From assembly GCF_013055795.1 (NCBI RefSeq), contig NZ_JABETO010000020.1, forward strand, positions 1-64,000: a stretch of DNA of 64,000 nt. The letters run 5' to 3'. The translations under genes were made by a program, and so were the position numbers. Below the pieces are notes generated by a model, which searched no databases, was not told where the DNA came from, and saw only the letters and a list, made by a program, of their open reading frames with translations. This DNA is from Streptomyces sp. I05A-00742. GTDB taxonomy: Bacteria; Actinomycetota; Actinomycetes; Streptomycetales; Streptomycetaceae. Of the stretch, positions 42,716 through 51,369 are shown piece by piece (positions within the stretch are counted from its first letter, which is position 1; each line of letters opens with the position of its first letter).

Positions 42716-43899
42716 GGCGCCTCGGCCCCCGTGGTGCCTGGTCAACAGCCGTCGCCCTCACCGCCGTCACCGCCCTCTCCGGGGTGTCCGGCACCGCCCC
42801 CGCGCACGCCGACGGGATCCGGGCCCAGGAGTGGGCCGTCCACACCCTGCGCCTCCAGGAGGCCTGGCGGACCACGCGCGGCGCCGGCGTGACCGTCGCC
42901 GTGCTCGACACCGGGGTCGACGCGGGCCACCCGGACCTGCGCGGCCGGGTGCTCCCCGGCAAGGACCTCGTCGGCTTCGGCGCCGGGCGCGGGGACCGCT
43001 CCTGGGCGCGCCACGGCACCGCCATGGCCGGGATCGTCGCCGGCCGCGGCCATGGGCCCGGCGACGGGGACGGCGTCGTGGGGGTCGCCCCCGAGGCGAG
43101 GATCCTCCCGGTGCGCGTGATCCTGGAGGAGGGCGATCCCGCCCGCTCCGGGGCGCGCGGCGGGCGCGGCGGCGCCCTCGCCGACGGCATCCGCTGGGCC
43201 GCCGACCACGGCGCCGACGTCATCAACCTCTCCCTCGGCGACGACAGCGCGACCGCCCATCCCGACCCCGTCGAGGACGCCGCCGTGCGTTACGCGCTCG
43301 CCAAGGGCGCCGTCGTCGTCGCCTCGGCCGGCAACGGGGGCCGGGACGGCGACCACGTCTCCTACCCCGCCGCCTACCCGGGCGTGATCGCGGTGACCGC
43401 CGTCGACCGGTTCGGCGGCCGCGCCCCCTTCTCCACCCGCCACTGGTACGCGGCCCTCAGCGCACCCGGCGTCGACGTCGTCATAGCCGACCCCGACCGG
43501 CGCTACTACGAGGGCTGGGGCACGAGCGCGGCCGCCGCGTTCGTCTCCGGTGCGGCCGCCCTCCTCCGGTCCGCCCACCCCAAACTGGCCCCTGCCGAGG
43601 TGCGGCGGCTACTCGTGGAGACGGCACGGGACGCGCCGCGCGGCGGCCGCAGCGACGAGCTCGGGGCCGGCGTGGTGGACCCGGCCGCTGCCCTCGCCCG
43701 GGCGGCGGACCGCACCGCTCCCCAGCTCCGCGCGGACGGACCCGCCCCCCGCTACTTCGGCGCCGGGCCGCACACGGAACCGCCGGTACGGCGGTCCGAC
43801 CGGCCGGGGGCGCTGGCCCTGGGCGCCGGGGCGGGCGGGGCGGTCCTGCTGGCCACGGCGTGGGGGCTGGCGACGGGTGGCCGGCGGAGGGCCGGATGA
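42712..43899 (+). CDS. mycosin-like membrane-anchored subtilase (S8 family)
   Basis: A 395-residue exported serine protease. A signal peptide (about 1-33) is followed by the subtilase domain with Asp66 (VAVLDTGVD), His101 (ARHGTAMAGIVAG), oxyanion Asn208 and Ser272 (GWGTSAAAAFVSG), then a Pro-rich linker and a C-terminal membrane helix (about 365-388). This is the layout of MycP, the protease of type VII secretion systems, but no ESX component (EccB-E, WXG100) is in the window. It is translationally coupled to the preceding membrane protein. Confidence 0.9.
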   Translation: MRRLGPRGAWSTAVALTAVTALSGVSGTAPAHADGIRAQEWAVHTLRLQEAWRTTRGAGVTVAVLDTGVDAGHPDLRGRVLPGKDLVGFGAGRGDRSWARHGTAMAGIVAGRGHGPGDGDGVVGVAPEARILPVRVILEEGDPARSGARGGRGGALADGIRWAADHGADVINLSLGDDSATAHPDPVEDAAVRYALAKGAVVVASAGNGGRDGDHVSYPAAYPGVIAVTAVDRFGGRAPFSTRHWYAALSAPGVDVVIADPDRRYYEGWGTSAAAAFVSGAAALLRSAHPKLAPAEVRRLLVETARDAPRGGRSDELGAGVVDPAAALARAADRTAPQLRADGPAPRYFGAGPHTEPPVRRSDRPGALALGAGAGGAVLLATAWGLATGGRRRAG

Positions 43900-43970
43900 C
43901 GGGGGTGCCCCTGCCCCGCGGTGCCGCACCCCCGCCCGGCCCGCCCCCCACCCCCCGATACCCTCGACCC

Positions 43971-44714
43971 GTGGCCCTCAAGAACATTCCGGACCCCGGA
44001 TTCTCCGACGACGACGGCTCCGCCGACCCCGCGCTCGCCGAGGCGCTCGCCGCCTGGGCGGCCGACCGCGCGGCCGAGGGGCGGGTGCTGGCCGCCCTCA
44101 AGGGGGCGCGCCTGCTGGTGCCGGTGGTGGCGGTGCTCGGGGAGGTGGAGACCGGGCCGGACGGGCTGAAGCGGGAGAAGACGAGCGATATGGCCGTCCC
44201 CACGCTCCAGGCGCCGGACGGGCGTCGGGCGCTGCCCGCGTTCACGTCGATGGAGACGCTGGCGCGCTGGCGGGCGGACGCGCGGCCCGTGGCCGTGCCC
44301 CTGCACCAGGCGCTCCAGGCGGCGGCGCACGAGAAGGCGGACACGATCGTCGTCGACCTGGCCGGTCCCGTGACCTACCCGCTGACGGGCCCGGCCCTGC
44401 TGGCCCTCGCGGAGGGCCGCACCAGCGCCGACCCGCTGGCCGACCCCTCCGTCACGGGCGCCCTGCGCGGCCTGCTGGCGGCCGAGGACGGCGTGCTCCG
44501 CGCCCACCTCGTGTCCGCCGGGGAAGCCGGGGACGCCGACGGCACCCTGGCGCTCGCGCTGGCCGACGGCGCCGCGCCCGCAGAGGTGGCGCGGCGGATC
44601 GCCGGGGCGATGGCGGCCGACGAGGTGCTGCGCGCCCGGCTGGTGCGCGGCCTGGACCTGGCGCTGCTCCCGGTGGGGGCCGAGGTGCCGGGGGAGCCGC
44701 TGTTCAGCCGCTGA
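43971..44714 (+). CDS. SseB-domain protein
   Basis: A 247-residue cytoplasmic protein with an N-terminal SseB domain (about 20-125: LLVPVVAVLGE, then MAVPTLQAPDGRRALPAFTSMETLARW). Its actinobacterial role is unknown. Start GTG 43971: TACCCT (43959-43964) stands exactly 6 bases upstream and there is no ribosome site, so it is probably leaderless. The frame is open far upstream but that part is shadow coding. Confidence 0.85.
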   Translation: MALKNIPDPGFSDDDGSADPALAEALAAWAADRAAEGRVLAALKGARLLVPVVAVLGEVETGPDGLKREKTSDMAVPTLQAPDGRRALPAFTSMETLARWRADARPVAVPLHQALQAAAHEKADTIVVDLAGPVTYPLTGPALLALAEGRTSADPLADPSVTGALRGLLAAEDGVLRAHLVSAGEAGDADGTLALALADGAAPAEVARRIAGAMAADEVLRARLVRGLDLALLPVGAEVPGEPLFSR

Positions 44715-44798
44715 GGCGGCCGCGGATCTCCGACAGGCGCCCGGGAGTGGACCGTCCGACAATGCGAGGACAGTCCACGAGATCCCCGGGAGGACGTC

Positions 44799-45731
44799 AT
44801 GGACGCGAAGCTGGACCCCTTGAAGCTGGACCCCGTGGAGACACGGACGGTCGCGGCCGAGTTCCTCGGCACCCTGCTGCTGGTCTTCTTCGCCGTGGGA
44901 TCCGCGGTCCTCGCGGCGGACTACATCGGTGCCCTCGGCATCGCCCTGGCGTTCGGGTTCACTCTTATGGCCCTCGCCTACGCGCTGGGCCCGGTCTCCG
45001 GGTCCCACCTCAACCCGGCGGTGACCCTCGGCATGCTGCTGGACGGCCGGATCGCGCTGCGGACGGCCATCGAGTACTGGATCGCGCAGCTGGTCGGGGC
45101 CATCGTGGGCGCCGCGCTGCTGCTCCTGCTCGCCAAGCAGGTGCCGGGGCTGAACATCGACGGTGCCTTCGGCACCAACGGGTTCGGCGACCGGTCGGCC
45201 GTGCACATCAACACCGGCGGCGCGTTCCTCGCCGAGGTCGTCCTGACCTTCCTGCTGGTCTTCGTCTGGCTCGCGGTGACCCACAAGGTCGCCGTGGTGG
45301 GTTTCGGACCGCTGGCCCTGGGCTTCGCGCTGGCGCTGATCCATCTGATCGGCGTCCCGCTGACCGGTGCCTCCGTGAACCCGGCCCGGAGCCTCGGCCC
45401 GGCGCTCTTCGCGGGAGGCGGCGCGCTGTCCCAGCTGTGGCTGTTCCTCGTGGCGCCGCTCATCGGCGGCGCGCTCGCGGCCTTCGCCCACCAGATCACG
45501 CAGCCGCGCGGGGCACCCGTGCTCATCGCGGACGAGCGGGCCATCGGCGGCCACCGGGCGTACGAGCTGCCGCCCGAGGCCGCGGAGCTCGCGGCGGAGC
45601 GGCACGAGGGGCCCGCGGGACCCCGGGGACGCGGGGGAGCGGCGGGACGGCATCGGCCCCCCGAGCCCCCGCCGGCCCCCGGAGGGCCCGAGGGCCCCGG
45701 CGGCGGCCCCACTCCTCCGGCAGGCCCCTGA
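44799..45731 (+). CDS. aquaporin (MIP family)
   Basis: A 310-residue channel protein with six membrane helices and both NPA loops: SHLNPAVT (about 69-76) and ASVNPARS (about 191-198). The residues around the selectivity filter resemble AqpZ-type water channels more than GlpF. The last about 70 residues are a Pro/Gly-rich cytoplasmic tail not seen in AqpZ. ATG 44799 follows GGGAGGA. Confidence 0.9.
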   Translation: MDAKLDPLKLDPVETRTVAAEFLGTLLLVFFAVGSAVLAADYIGALGIALAFGFTLMALAYALGPVSGSHLNPAVTLGMLLDGRIALRTAIEYWIAQLVGAIVGAALLLLLAKQVPGLNIDGAFGTNGFGDRSAVHINTGGAFLAEVVLTFLLVFVWLAVTHKVAVVGFGPLALGFALALIHLIGVPLTGASVNPARSLGPALFAGGGALSQLWLFLVAPLIGGALAAFAHQITQPRGAPVLIADERAIGGHRAYELPPEAAELAAERHEGPAGPRGRGGAAGRHRPPEPPPAPGGPEGPGGGPTPPAGP

Positions 45732-45765
45732 GGAGGGGGGCCGGCAGGCCCGGCCCCGGGGGCGA

Positions 45766-46140
45766 TCAGCCGAAGACCGGCCCGGTGTACTTCTCGCCCG
45801 GCCCTTGCCCCGGCTCGTCCGGCACCACGGACGCCTCGCGGAACGCCAGCTGGAGCGACTTCAGACCGTCGCGCAGCGGTCCCGCGTGGAAGTTGCTGAT
45901 CTCCGTGGCGCTCGCGGTGACCAGACCGGCGAGTGCGGTGATCAGCTTCCGGGCCTCGTCCAGGTCCTTGTGCCGGTCGCCCTCCTCGGCCAGGCCGAGG
46001 TTGACGGCGGCCGAGCTCATCAGGTGCACCGCCACGGTGGTGATCACCTCGACCGCCGGGACGTCGGCGATGTCGCGGGTCATGCTGTCGAAGTCGGGAC
46101 CGGCCCCGGGGGCGGCGGAGGAGGGGGTAGCGTCGCTCAT
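45766..46140 (-). CDS. DUF1844 family protein
   Basis: A 124-residue, mainly helical cytoplasmic protein (IADVPAVEVITTVAVHLMSSAAVNLGL is the DUF1844 core). Function unknown. The frame is open to 46287, but ATG 46140 gives the family form. TATCGT lies 7 bases upstream of the ATG without a ribosome site, suggesting a leaderless or very short leader. It is divergent from infC, a position I recall as conserved in Streptomyces. Confidence 0.88.
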   Translation of the reverse strand: MSDATPSSAAPGAGPDFDSMTRDIADVPAVEVITTVAVHLMSSAAVNLGLAEEGDRHKDLDEARKLITALAGLVTASATEISNFHAGPLRDGLKSLQLAFREASVVPDEPGQGPGEKYTGPVFG

Positions 46141-46517
46141 GGCGGACACGATACGTCCCGGGGGAACAGGGGTTCGCGGCGGGTTTTGCCCCGGGTTCGC
46201 ACCCCTGGGCCCCTGCTGGTAGAGTGGTGGATCGACCGGTCGGACATTTGCGTGCCCGACCCACAAGTGGAGGCTCCGCACTCCCACCTCGCCGGCCCAT
46301 GGTCAGCAGGTCTCCGGTCAGACGGTCCCCATCGTTCCGTACGGACGATGGAGCCGTCCGATAGCCCCACGGGTGCACCGTGGCGGTGTTCCGGTTGTCA
46401 TGGAGCCCCGCCTGTGTCCCGTCCGGGGCATTTTTTGATGCACCGGCGCGGTTGGTCTTACGAAAACGTTACGCGGCAGCCCGCCAGGCGGCCGTGTGGT
46501 GCTACCGAGGAGGATCC
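46141..46517 (+). promoter_or_regulatory. infC leader region with attenuator-like terminator
   Basis: Between the DUF1844 start and infC lie about 375 bases without a supported gene. The leader has a hairpin at 46329-46351 (CCATCGTTC with GGACGATGG, outer GACGG with CCGTC at 46321 and 46354) and then an intrinsic terminator: GCCCCG (46405-46410), a 13-base loop, CGGGGC (46424-46429) and TTTTTT (46431-46436). The terminator lies before the infC start, so it can attenuate the whole infC-rpmI-rplT operon. Confidence 0.7.
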
Positions 46518-47132
46518 ATCAGCGCCGAGCCCCGCATCAACGACCGGATTCGCGTTCCCGAGGTGCGACTTGTCGGTCCCAGCGGCGAGCAGGTCGGCAT
46601 TGTGCCGCTTGCCAAGGCCCTGGAGCTTGCGCAGGAGTACGACCTCGACCTGGTCGAGGTGGCGGCCAACGCACGCCCGCCGGTCTGCAAGCTCATGGAC
46701 TACGGGAAGTTCAAGTACGAGTCGGCCATGAAGGCCCGTGAGGCGCGCAAGAACCAGGCGCACACGGTCATCAAGGAGATGAAGCTCCGGCCGAAGATCG
46801 ACCCGCACGACTACGACACCAAGAAGGGTCACGTCGTACGGTTCCTCAAGCAGGGCGACAAGGTCAAGATCACGATCATGTTCCGTGGTCGCGAGCAGTC
46901 CCGGCCCGAGCTGGGCTACCGACTGCTGCAGCGGCTCGCGGAGGACGTCCAGGAGCTGGGCTTCGTCGAGTCCAACCCCAAGCAGGACGGCCGGAACATG
47001 ATCATGGTTCTCGGTCCGCACAAGAAGAAGACCGAGGCCATGGCCGAAGCCCGCGAGGCCCAGGCCGCCCGCAAGGCCGAGCGTCAGGGCGGTTCCGGCG
47101 CGGACGCCGCCGAGGAGCCCGCCGAGGCGTGA
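46518..47132 (+). CDS. infC: translation initiation factor IF-3 (AUC start)
   Basis: 204 residues from ATC 46518 (ISAEPRINDRIRVPEVRLVG). IF-3 binds the 30S subunit and checks the start codon. The N-terminal domain (about 5-75, including LMDYGKFKYE), linker helix and C-terminal domain (about 85-170) are complete, with a 30-residue Ala/Glu-rich tail. GAGGAGGA (46507-46514) lies 3 bases before ATC. GTG 46494 in the same frame (often annotated in relatives) would place that ribosome site inside the gene. A non-AUG/GUG start is used by infC elsewhere for autoregulation by IF-3. Confidence 0.93.
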   Translation: MSAEPRINDRIRVPEVRLVGPSGEQVGIVPLAKALELAQEYDLDLVEVAANARPPVCKLMDYGKFKYESAMKAREARKNQAHTVIKEMKLRPKIDPHDYDTKKGHVVRFLKQGDKVKITIMFRGREQSRPELGYRLLQRLAEDVQELGFVESNPKQDGRNMIMVLGPHKKKTEAMAEAREAQAARKAERQGGSGADAAEEPAEA

Positions 47133-47137
47133 TCCCA

Positions 47138-47241
47138 GGGGCTGGATCCATCAGCCCCGGCTCACCCCGGGGCCGGCCGGCCCCGGACAGCAAACGAACA
47201 GAGCTGACGCTCCCCTGCGCCCGCGGTGCGGGCGGGGAGCG
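47138..47241 (+). promoter_or_regulatory. three stacked hairpins between infC and rpmI
   Basis: GGGGCTG with CAGCCCC (47138-47158), a 20-base perfect palindrome of CCGG/GGCC units (47167-47186), and CGCTCCCC/GCCCGC (47208-47224) pairing with GCGGGC/GGGGAGCG (47228-47241) with a 3-base bulge. The rpmI ribosome site (GAGGAGA) follows at about 47249. It is a possible regulatory site for L20 or L35. Confidence 0.5.
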
Positions 47242-47265
47242 CCACCGACGAGGAGATACGGCGCG

Positions 47266-47460
47266 ATGCCGAAGAACAAGACGCACAGCGGTGCCAGCAA
47301 GCGCTTCAAGGTCACTGGTTCCGGCAAGGTCCTGCGCGAGCGTGCCGGCAAGCGCCACCTGCTCGAGCACAAGTCGTCCCGTCTGACGCGTCGCCTCACC
47401 GGCAACGCCGAGATGGCCCCGGGCGACGCCAAGAAGATCAAGAAGCTTCTCGGCAAGTGA
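47266..47460 (+). CDS. rpmI: 50S ribosomal protein L35
   Basis: A 64-residue, strongly basic ribosomal protein (MPKNKTHSGASKRFKVTGSGK, then RHLLEHKSSRLTRRL). It lies between infC and rplT as in most bacteria. GAGGAGA lies 10 bases before the ATG. Confidence 0.98.
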   Translation: MPKNKTHSGASKRFKVTGSGKVLRERAGKRHLLEHKSSRLTRRLTGNAEMAPGDAKKIKKLLGK

Positions 47461-47564
47461 CGCCCCGCGCCCCGCCCCCGGGCAGGGCGCGCGTCGAGAC
47501 CGGGACCCAATCGTTTCCGGGCCGCGTGAGAGTCACCCGCGGCCCCGCTACAAGGAGTTAACAA

Positions 47565-47951
47565 GTGGCACGCGTCAAGCGCGCAGTCAACGCGCACAAG
47601 AAGCGCCGGGCGATCCTGGAGCAGGCCAGCGGCTACCGCGGTCAGCGTTCGCGCCTGTACCGCAAGGCCAAGGAGCAGGTCACCCACTCCCTGGTCTACA
47701 ACTACAACGACCGCAAGAAGCGCAAGGGCGACTTCCGTCAGCTGTGGATCCAGCGCATCAACGCCGCTGCCCGCCAGAACGGCATGACGTACAACCGCCT
47801 CATCCAGGGTCTGAAGGCCGCCAACATCGAGGTGGACCGCAAGATCCTGGCCGAGCTCGCGGTCAACGACATGAACGCGTTCGCCGCGCTCGTCGAGGTC
47901 GCCCAGAAGGCGCTCCCGGCCGACGTCAACGCGCCGAAGGCTGCCGCCTGA
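47565..47951 (+). CDS. rplT: 50S ribosomal protein L20
   Basis: A 128-residue ribosomal protein that binds 23S rRNA early in assembly. The N-terminal extension (ARVKRAVNAHKKRRAILEQASGYRGQRSRLYR) and globular C-terminal domain (from about 60) are standard; a short Ala/Pro-rich tail follows residue 118. Start GTG 47565 follows AAGGAG. In several bacteria L20 represses its own operon, and the hairpins upstream of rpmI could serve this, although that is inference. Confidence 0.98.
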   Translation: MARVKRAVNAHKKRRAILEQASGYRGQRSRLYRKAKEQVTHSLVYNYNDRKKRKGDFRQLWIQRINAAARQNGMTYNRLIQGLKAANIEVDRKILAELAVNDMNAFAALVEVAQKALPADVNAPKAAA

Positions 47952-47980
47952 CCGATGCCGTGAGGCATCTCTGGCATGGT

Positions 47981-48018
47981 CCGGACCCGCAGGCCCCTCC
48001 CCGGGCCCGCGGGTCCGG
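47981..48018 (+). terminator. terminator after rplT
   Basis: CCGGACCCGCAGGCCC (47981-47996) pairs with GGGCCCGCGGGTCCGG (48003-48018) with one mismatch. A smaller hairpin GATGCC-GTGA-GGCATC (47954-47969) precedes it. Confidence 0.75.
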
Positions 48019-48091
48019 TCGCGTCCGGCGCCGGAAAGCCGGCCCGCCCGTAACAGCCCCCCGTCACAGCACAGCAATCGAAAGTGAGCCC

Positions 48092-48925
<834 letters not shown>

Positions 48926-48964
48926 TAGGGTGACGCACCTGGGGCTCGGGAGGGGGCGTCGGGT

Positions 48965-50086
48965 GTGAGTGGGGAAACTGCCGTGGGCGGTTCCGCGTAC
49001 GGGGCCGCCGTCATCGATGACGTCGCCGGATGCGCGCTGCACCCGGACGACCTGCCGGACGGCCTGGTCGTCGCCGACGCCGCCGGCCGCGTCGTCGGCT
49101 TCAACGCCGCGGCGGCCCGGATCACCGCGCTGCGCCCGGCCGACGCGCTCGGCCGGCCGCTGGAGAGCGCCCTGCCGCTGGAGGACCTGGACGGCCGCCG
49201 CTGGTGGACGCTGACCGACCCGTACGGCGGGCTCGCCACCCGGACCGGACAGCCCGAGCGCAACCTGCTGCTGCCGGGCGGCCGCGAGGTGCTGGTCTCC
49301 GCCCGCTATGTGCGGGAACGGCCGCTCGGCCCCGTCGTCCGGCTCGTCGTCCAGCTGCGCGGCACCGAGGCCCGGCGGCGCACCGAACGCAGCCACGCCG
49401 AGCTGATCGCCACCGTCGCCCATGAACTGCGCTCCCCGCTGACCTCCGTCAAGGGCTTCACGGCGACCCTGCTCGCCAAGTGGGAGCGGTTCACCGACGA
49501 CCAGAAGCGGCTGATGCTGGAGACCGTGGACGCGGACGCCGACCGCGTCACCCGGCTCATCGCCGAACTGCTCGACATCTCCCGGATCGACTCCGGCCGG
49601 CTGGAGCTGCGCCGTCAGCCCGTCGACATGGCCGCCGCGGTCCGCCGGCACGTCGCGGCGCACACCGCCCGCGGCCAGAGCGCCGACCGCTTCGTGGTCC
49701 GGGTCGTCGAGCCGCTGCCCCCGCTCTGGGCCGATCCCGACAAGATCGACCAGGTGCTCGGCAACCTCCTGGAAAACGCGGTGCGCCACGGCGGCGGAAC
49801 GGTCACCATAGAGGTGGCACCGGCCTGGACGAACACCCGCACGGAGGGGACGGCGGTCACCGTGAGCGATGAGGGCCCCGGCATCCCGGAGGGGGCGATG
49901 ACCCGCGTCTTCACCCGCTTCTGGCGGGGCAGCAAGCGCGGCGGCACCGGTCTCGGCCTGTACATCGTCAAGGGCATCGTCGAGGCGCACGGCGGCACGA
50001 TCACCGTGGGGCGCTCGGCCCACGGCGGCGCCCGGTTCCGATTTACCCTGCCCGTGGGCGCCCCCGCGTTCCTCACCCAGGGCTGA
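48965..50086 (+). CDS. orphan PAS-containing sensor histidine kinase
   Basis: A 373-residue cytoplasmic kinase with no membrane segment. A PAS domain (about 30-135: DGLVVADAAGRVVGFNAAAARI) is followed by HisKA with phospho-acceptor His153 (VAHELRSPLTS) and the HATPase domain with N box LLENAVRHGG and G boxes VSDEGPGIPEG and GGTGLGLYIVKGI. No response regulator gene is adjacent. GTG 48965 follows GGGAGGGGG. The position just before pheST is, as I recall, conserved in Streptomyces. Confidence 0.92.
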   Translation: MSGETAVGGSAYGAAVIDDVAGCALHPDDLPDGLVVADAAGRVVGFNAAAARITALRPADALGRPLESALPLEDLDGRRWWTLTDPYGGLATRTGQPERNLLLPGGREVLVSARYVRERPLGPVVRLVVQLRGTEARRRTERSHAELIATVAHELRSPLTSVKGFTATLLAKWERFTDDQKRLMLETVDADADRVTRLIAELLDISRIDSGRLELRRQPVDMAAAVRRHVAAHTARGQSADRFVVRVVEPLPPLWADPDKIDQVLGNLLENAVRHGGGTVTIEVAPAWTNTRTEGTAVTVSDEGPGIPEGAMTRVFTRFWRGSKRGGTGLGLYIVKGIVEAHGGTITVGRSAHGGARFRFTLPVGAPAFLTQG

Positions 50087-50250
50087 GCTTTTCGTTCGCC
50101 CGGGGCCGACGCAGCGGGCCCGCGGGCTCATCCGGACCCCCATGCCCCTTAGACTCGACCTTTGGCACGTTTCTGGGGCCACTTTGGCCAATACAGTCGG
50201 GCGAAGCCGCGCAGCCAGCGGAGCCAGCCACTTCGGAAGTACGGGAAGAG

Positions 50251-51369
50251 ATGTCGGCACCCAATAAGTCGTACGACCCTGTCCAGGTCGAGGCACTGAA
50301 ACCGGAAGAGATCGAGCGCATGCGGGACGAGGCGCTCGCCGCCTTCGCCGCGGCCGCCGACCTCGACGCCCTGCGGGAGGCGAAGACCGCCCACACCGGT
50401 GACCGTTCCCCCCTGGCCCTCGCCAACCGTGAGATCGGCGCCCTGCCCCCGCAGGCCAAGGCCGAGGCCGGCAAGCGCGTCGGCATGGCCCGCGGCGCCG
50501 TGAACAAGGCGCTGGCCGCCCGCCAGACCGAGCTGGAGGCCGAGCGCGACGCCCGGGTGCTGGTCGAGGAGGCGGTGGACGTCACGCTGCCGTACGACCG
50601 CGTCCCGGCCGGTGCCCGCCACCCGCTGACCACGTTCATGGAGCGCGTCGAGGACGTCTTCGTGGCCATGGGCTACGAGGTCGCCGAGGGCCCCGAGGTC
50701 GAGGCGGAGTGGTTCAACTTCGACGCCCTCAACTTCGAGCCGGACCACCCGGCCCGTGCCATGCAGGACACCTTCTTCGTCTCGGGCCCCACCAAGGACG
50801 AGTCCGGCGTCGTGCTGCGCACCCACACCTCCCCGGTGCAGGTCCGCTCGATGCTCGACCGCGAGCCCCCCGTCTACGTGGTCTGCCCGGGCCGCGTCTA
50901 CCGGACCGACGAGCTGGACGCCACGCACAGCCCCGTCTTCCACCAGATCGAGCTGCTCGCCATCGACGAGGGCCTGACCATGGCGGACCTCAAGGGCACG
51001 CTCGCGCACATGGTGCGCGCGCTGTTCGGCGAGGGTCTGTCGACCCGGCTGCGTCCCGCCTACTTCCCGTTCACCGAGCCGTCCGCCGAGCTGGACATGC
51101 AGTGCTTCGTCTGCCGCGGCGAGTCCGCGGGCGACCCGGAGCGCCCCTGCCGCACCTGCTCCAGCGAGGGCTGGATCGAGCTGGGCGGCTGCGGCATGGT
51201 CAACCCGCGCGTGCTGGTGGCCGCGGGCATCGACCCGGAGAAGTACAGCGGGTTCGCCTTCGGGTTCGGCATCGAACGGATGCTGATGTTCCGCCACAAC
51301 GTCGAGGACATGCGAGACATGGCCGAGGGTGACGTGCGCTTCACCCGGCCCTTCGGGATGGAGATCTGA
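50251..51369 (+). CDS. pheS: phenylalanine-tRNA ligase alpha subunit
   Basis: A 372-residue class II synthetase subunit forming the alpha2-beta2 enzyme. An N-terminal coiled-coil arm (about 10-95) contacts tRNA. Motif 2 lies in VVCPGRVYRTDELDATHSPVFHQIE and motif 3 in GFAFGFGIERMLMFRHNV. Four Cys near CRGESAGDPERPCRTCSSEGWIELGGCG form a probable zinc-like cluster region. The stop overlaps the pheT ATG by one base. I found no T-box in the 164-base leader. Confidence 0.97.
   Translation: MSAPNKSYDPVQVEALKPEEIERMRDEALAAFAAAADLDALREAKTAHTGDRSPLALANREIGALPPQAKAEAGKRVGMARGAVNKALAARQTELEAERDARVLVEEAVDVTLPYDRVPAGARHPLTTFMERVEDVFVAMGYEVAEGPEVEAEWFNFDALNFEPDHPARAMQDTFFVSGPTKDESGVVLRTHTSPVQVRSMLDREPPVYVVCPGRVYRTDELDATHSPVFHQIELLAIDEGLTMADLKGTLAHMVRALFGEGLSTRLRPAYFPFTEPSAELDMQCFVCRGESAGDPERPCRTCSSEGWIELGGCGMVNPRVLVAAGIDPEKYSGFAFGFGIERMLMFRHNVEDMRDMAEGDVRFTRPFGMEI

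Noticed and set aside
46299..46364. 21-codon upstream open frame in the infC leader (starting ATG 46299)
   Set aside because: No ribosome site at a usable distance and no regulatory codon run; a 12-codon frame at 46400-46438 overlapping the terminator was rejected for the same reason.
50087..50250. T-box or Phe leader peptide before pheS
   Set aside because: No T-box consensus was found. A TTG-started frame at 50162 has two Phe codons but no ribosome site and no terminator hairpin follows it.
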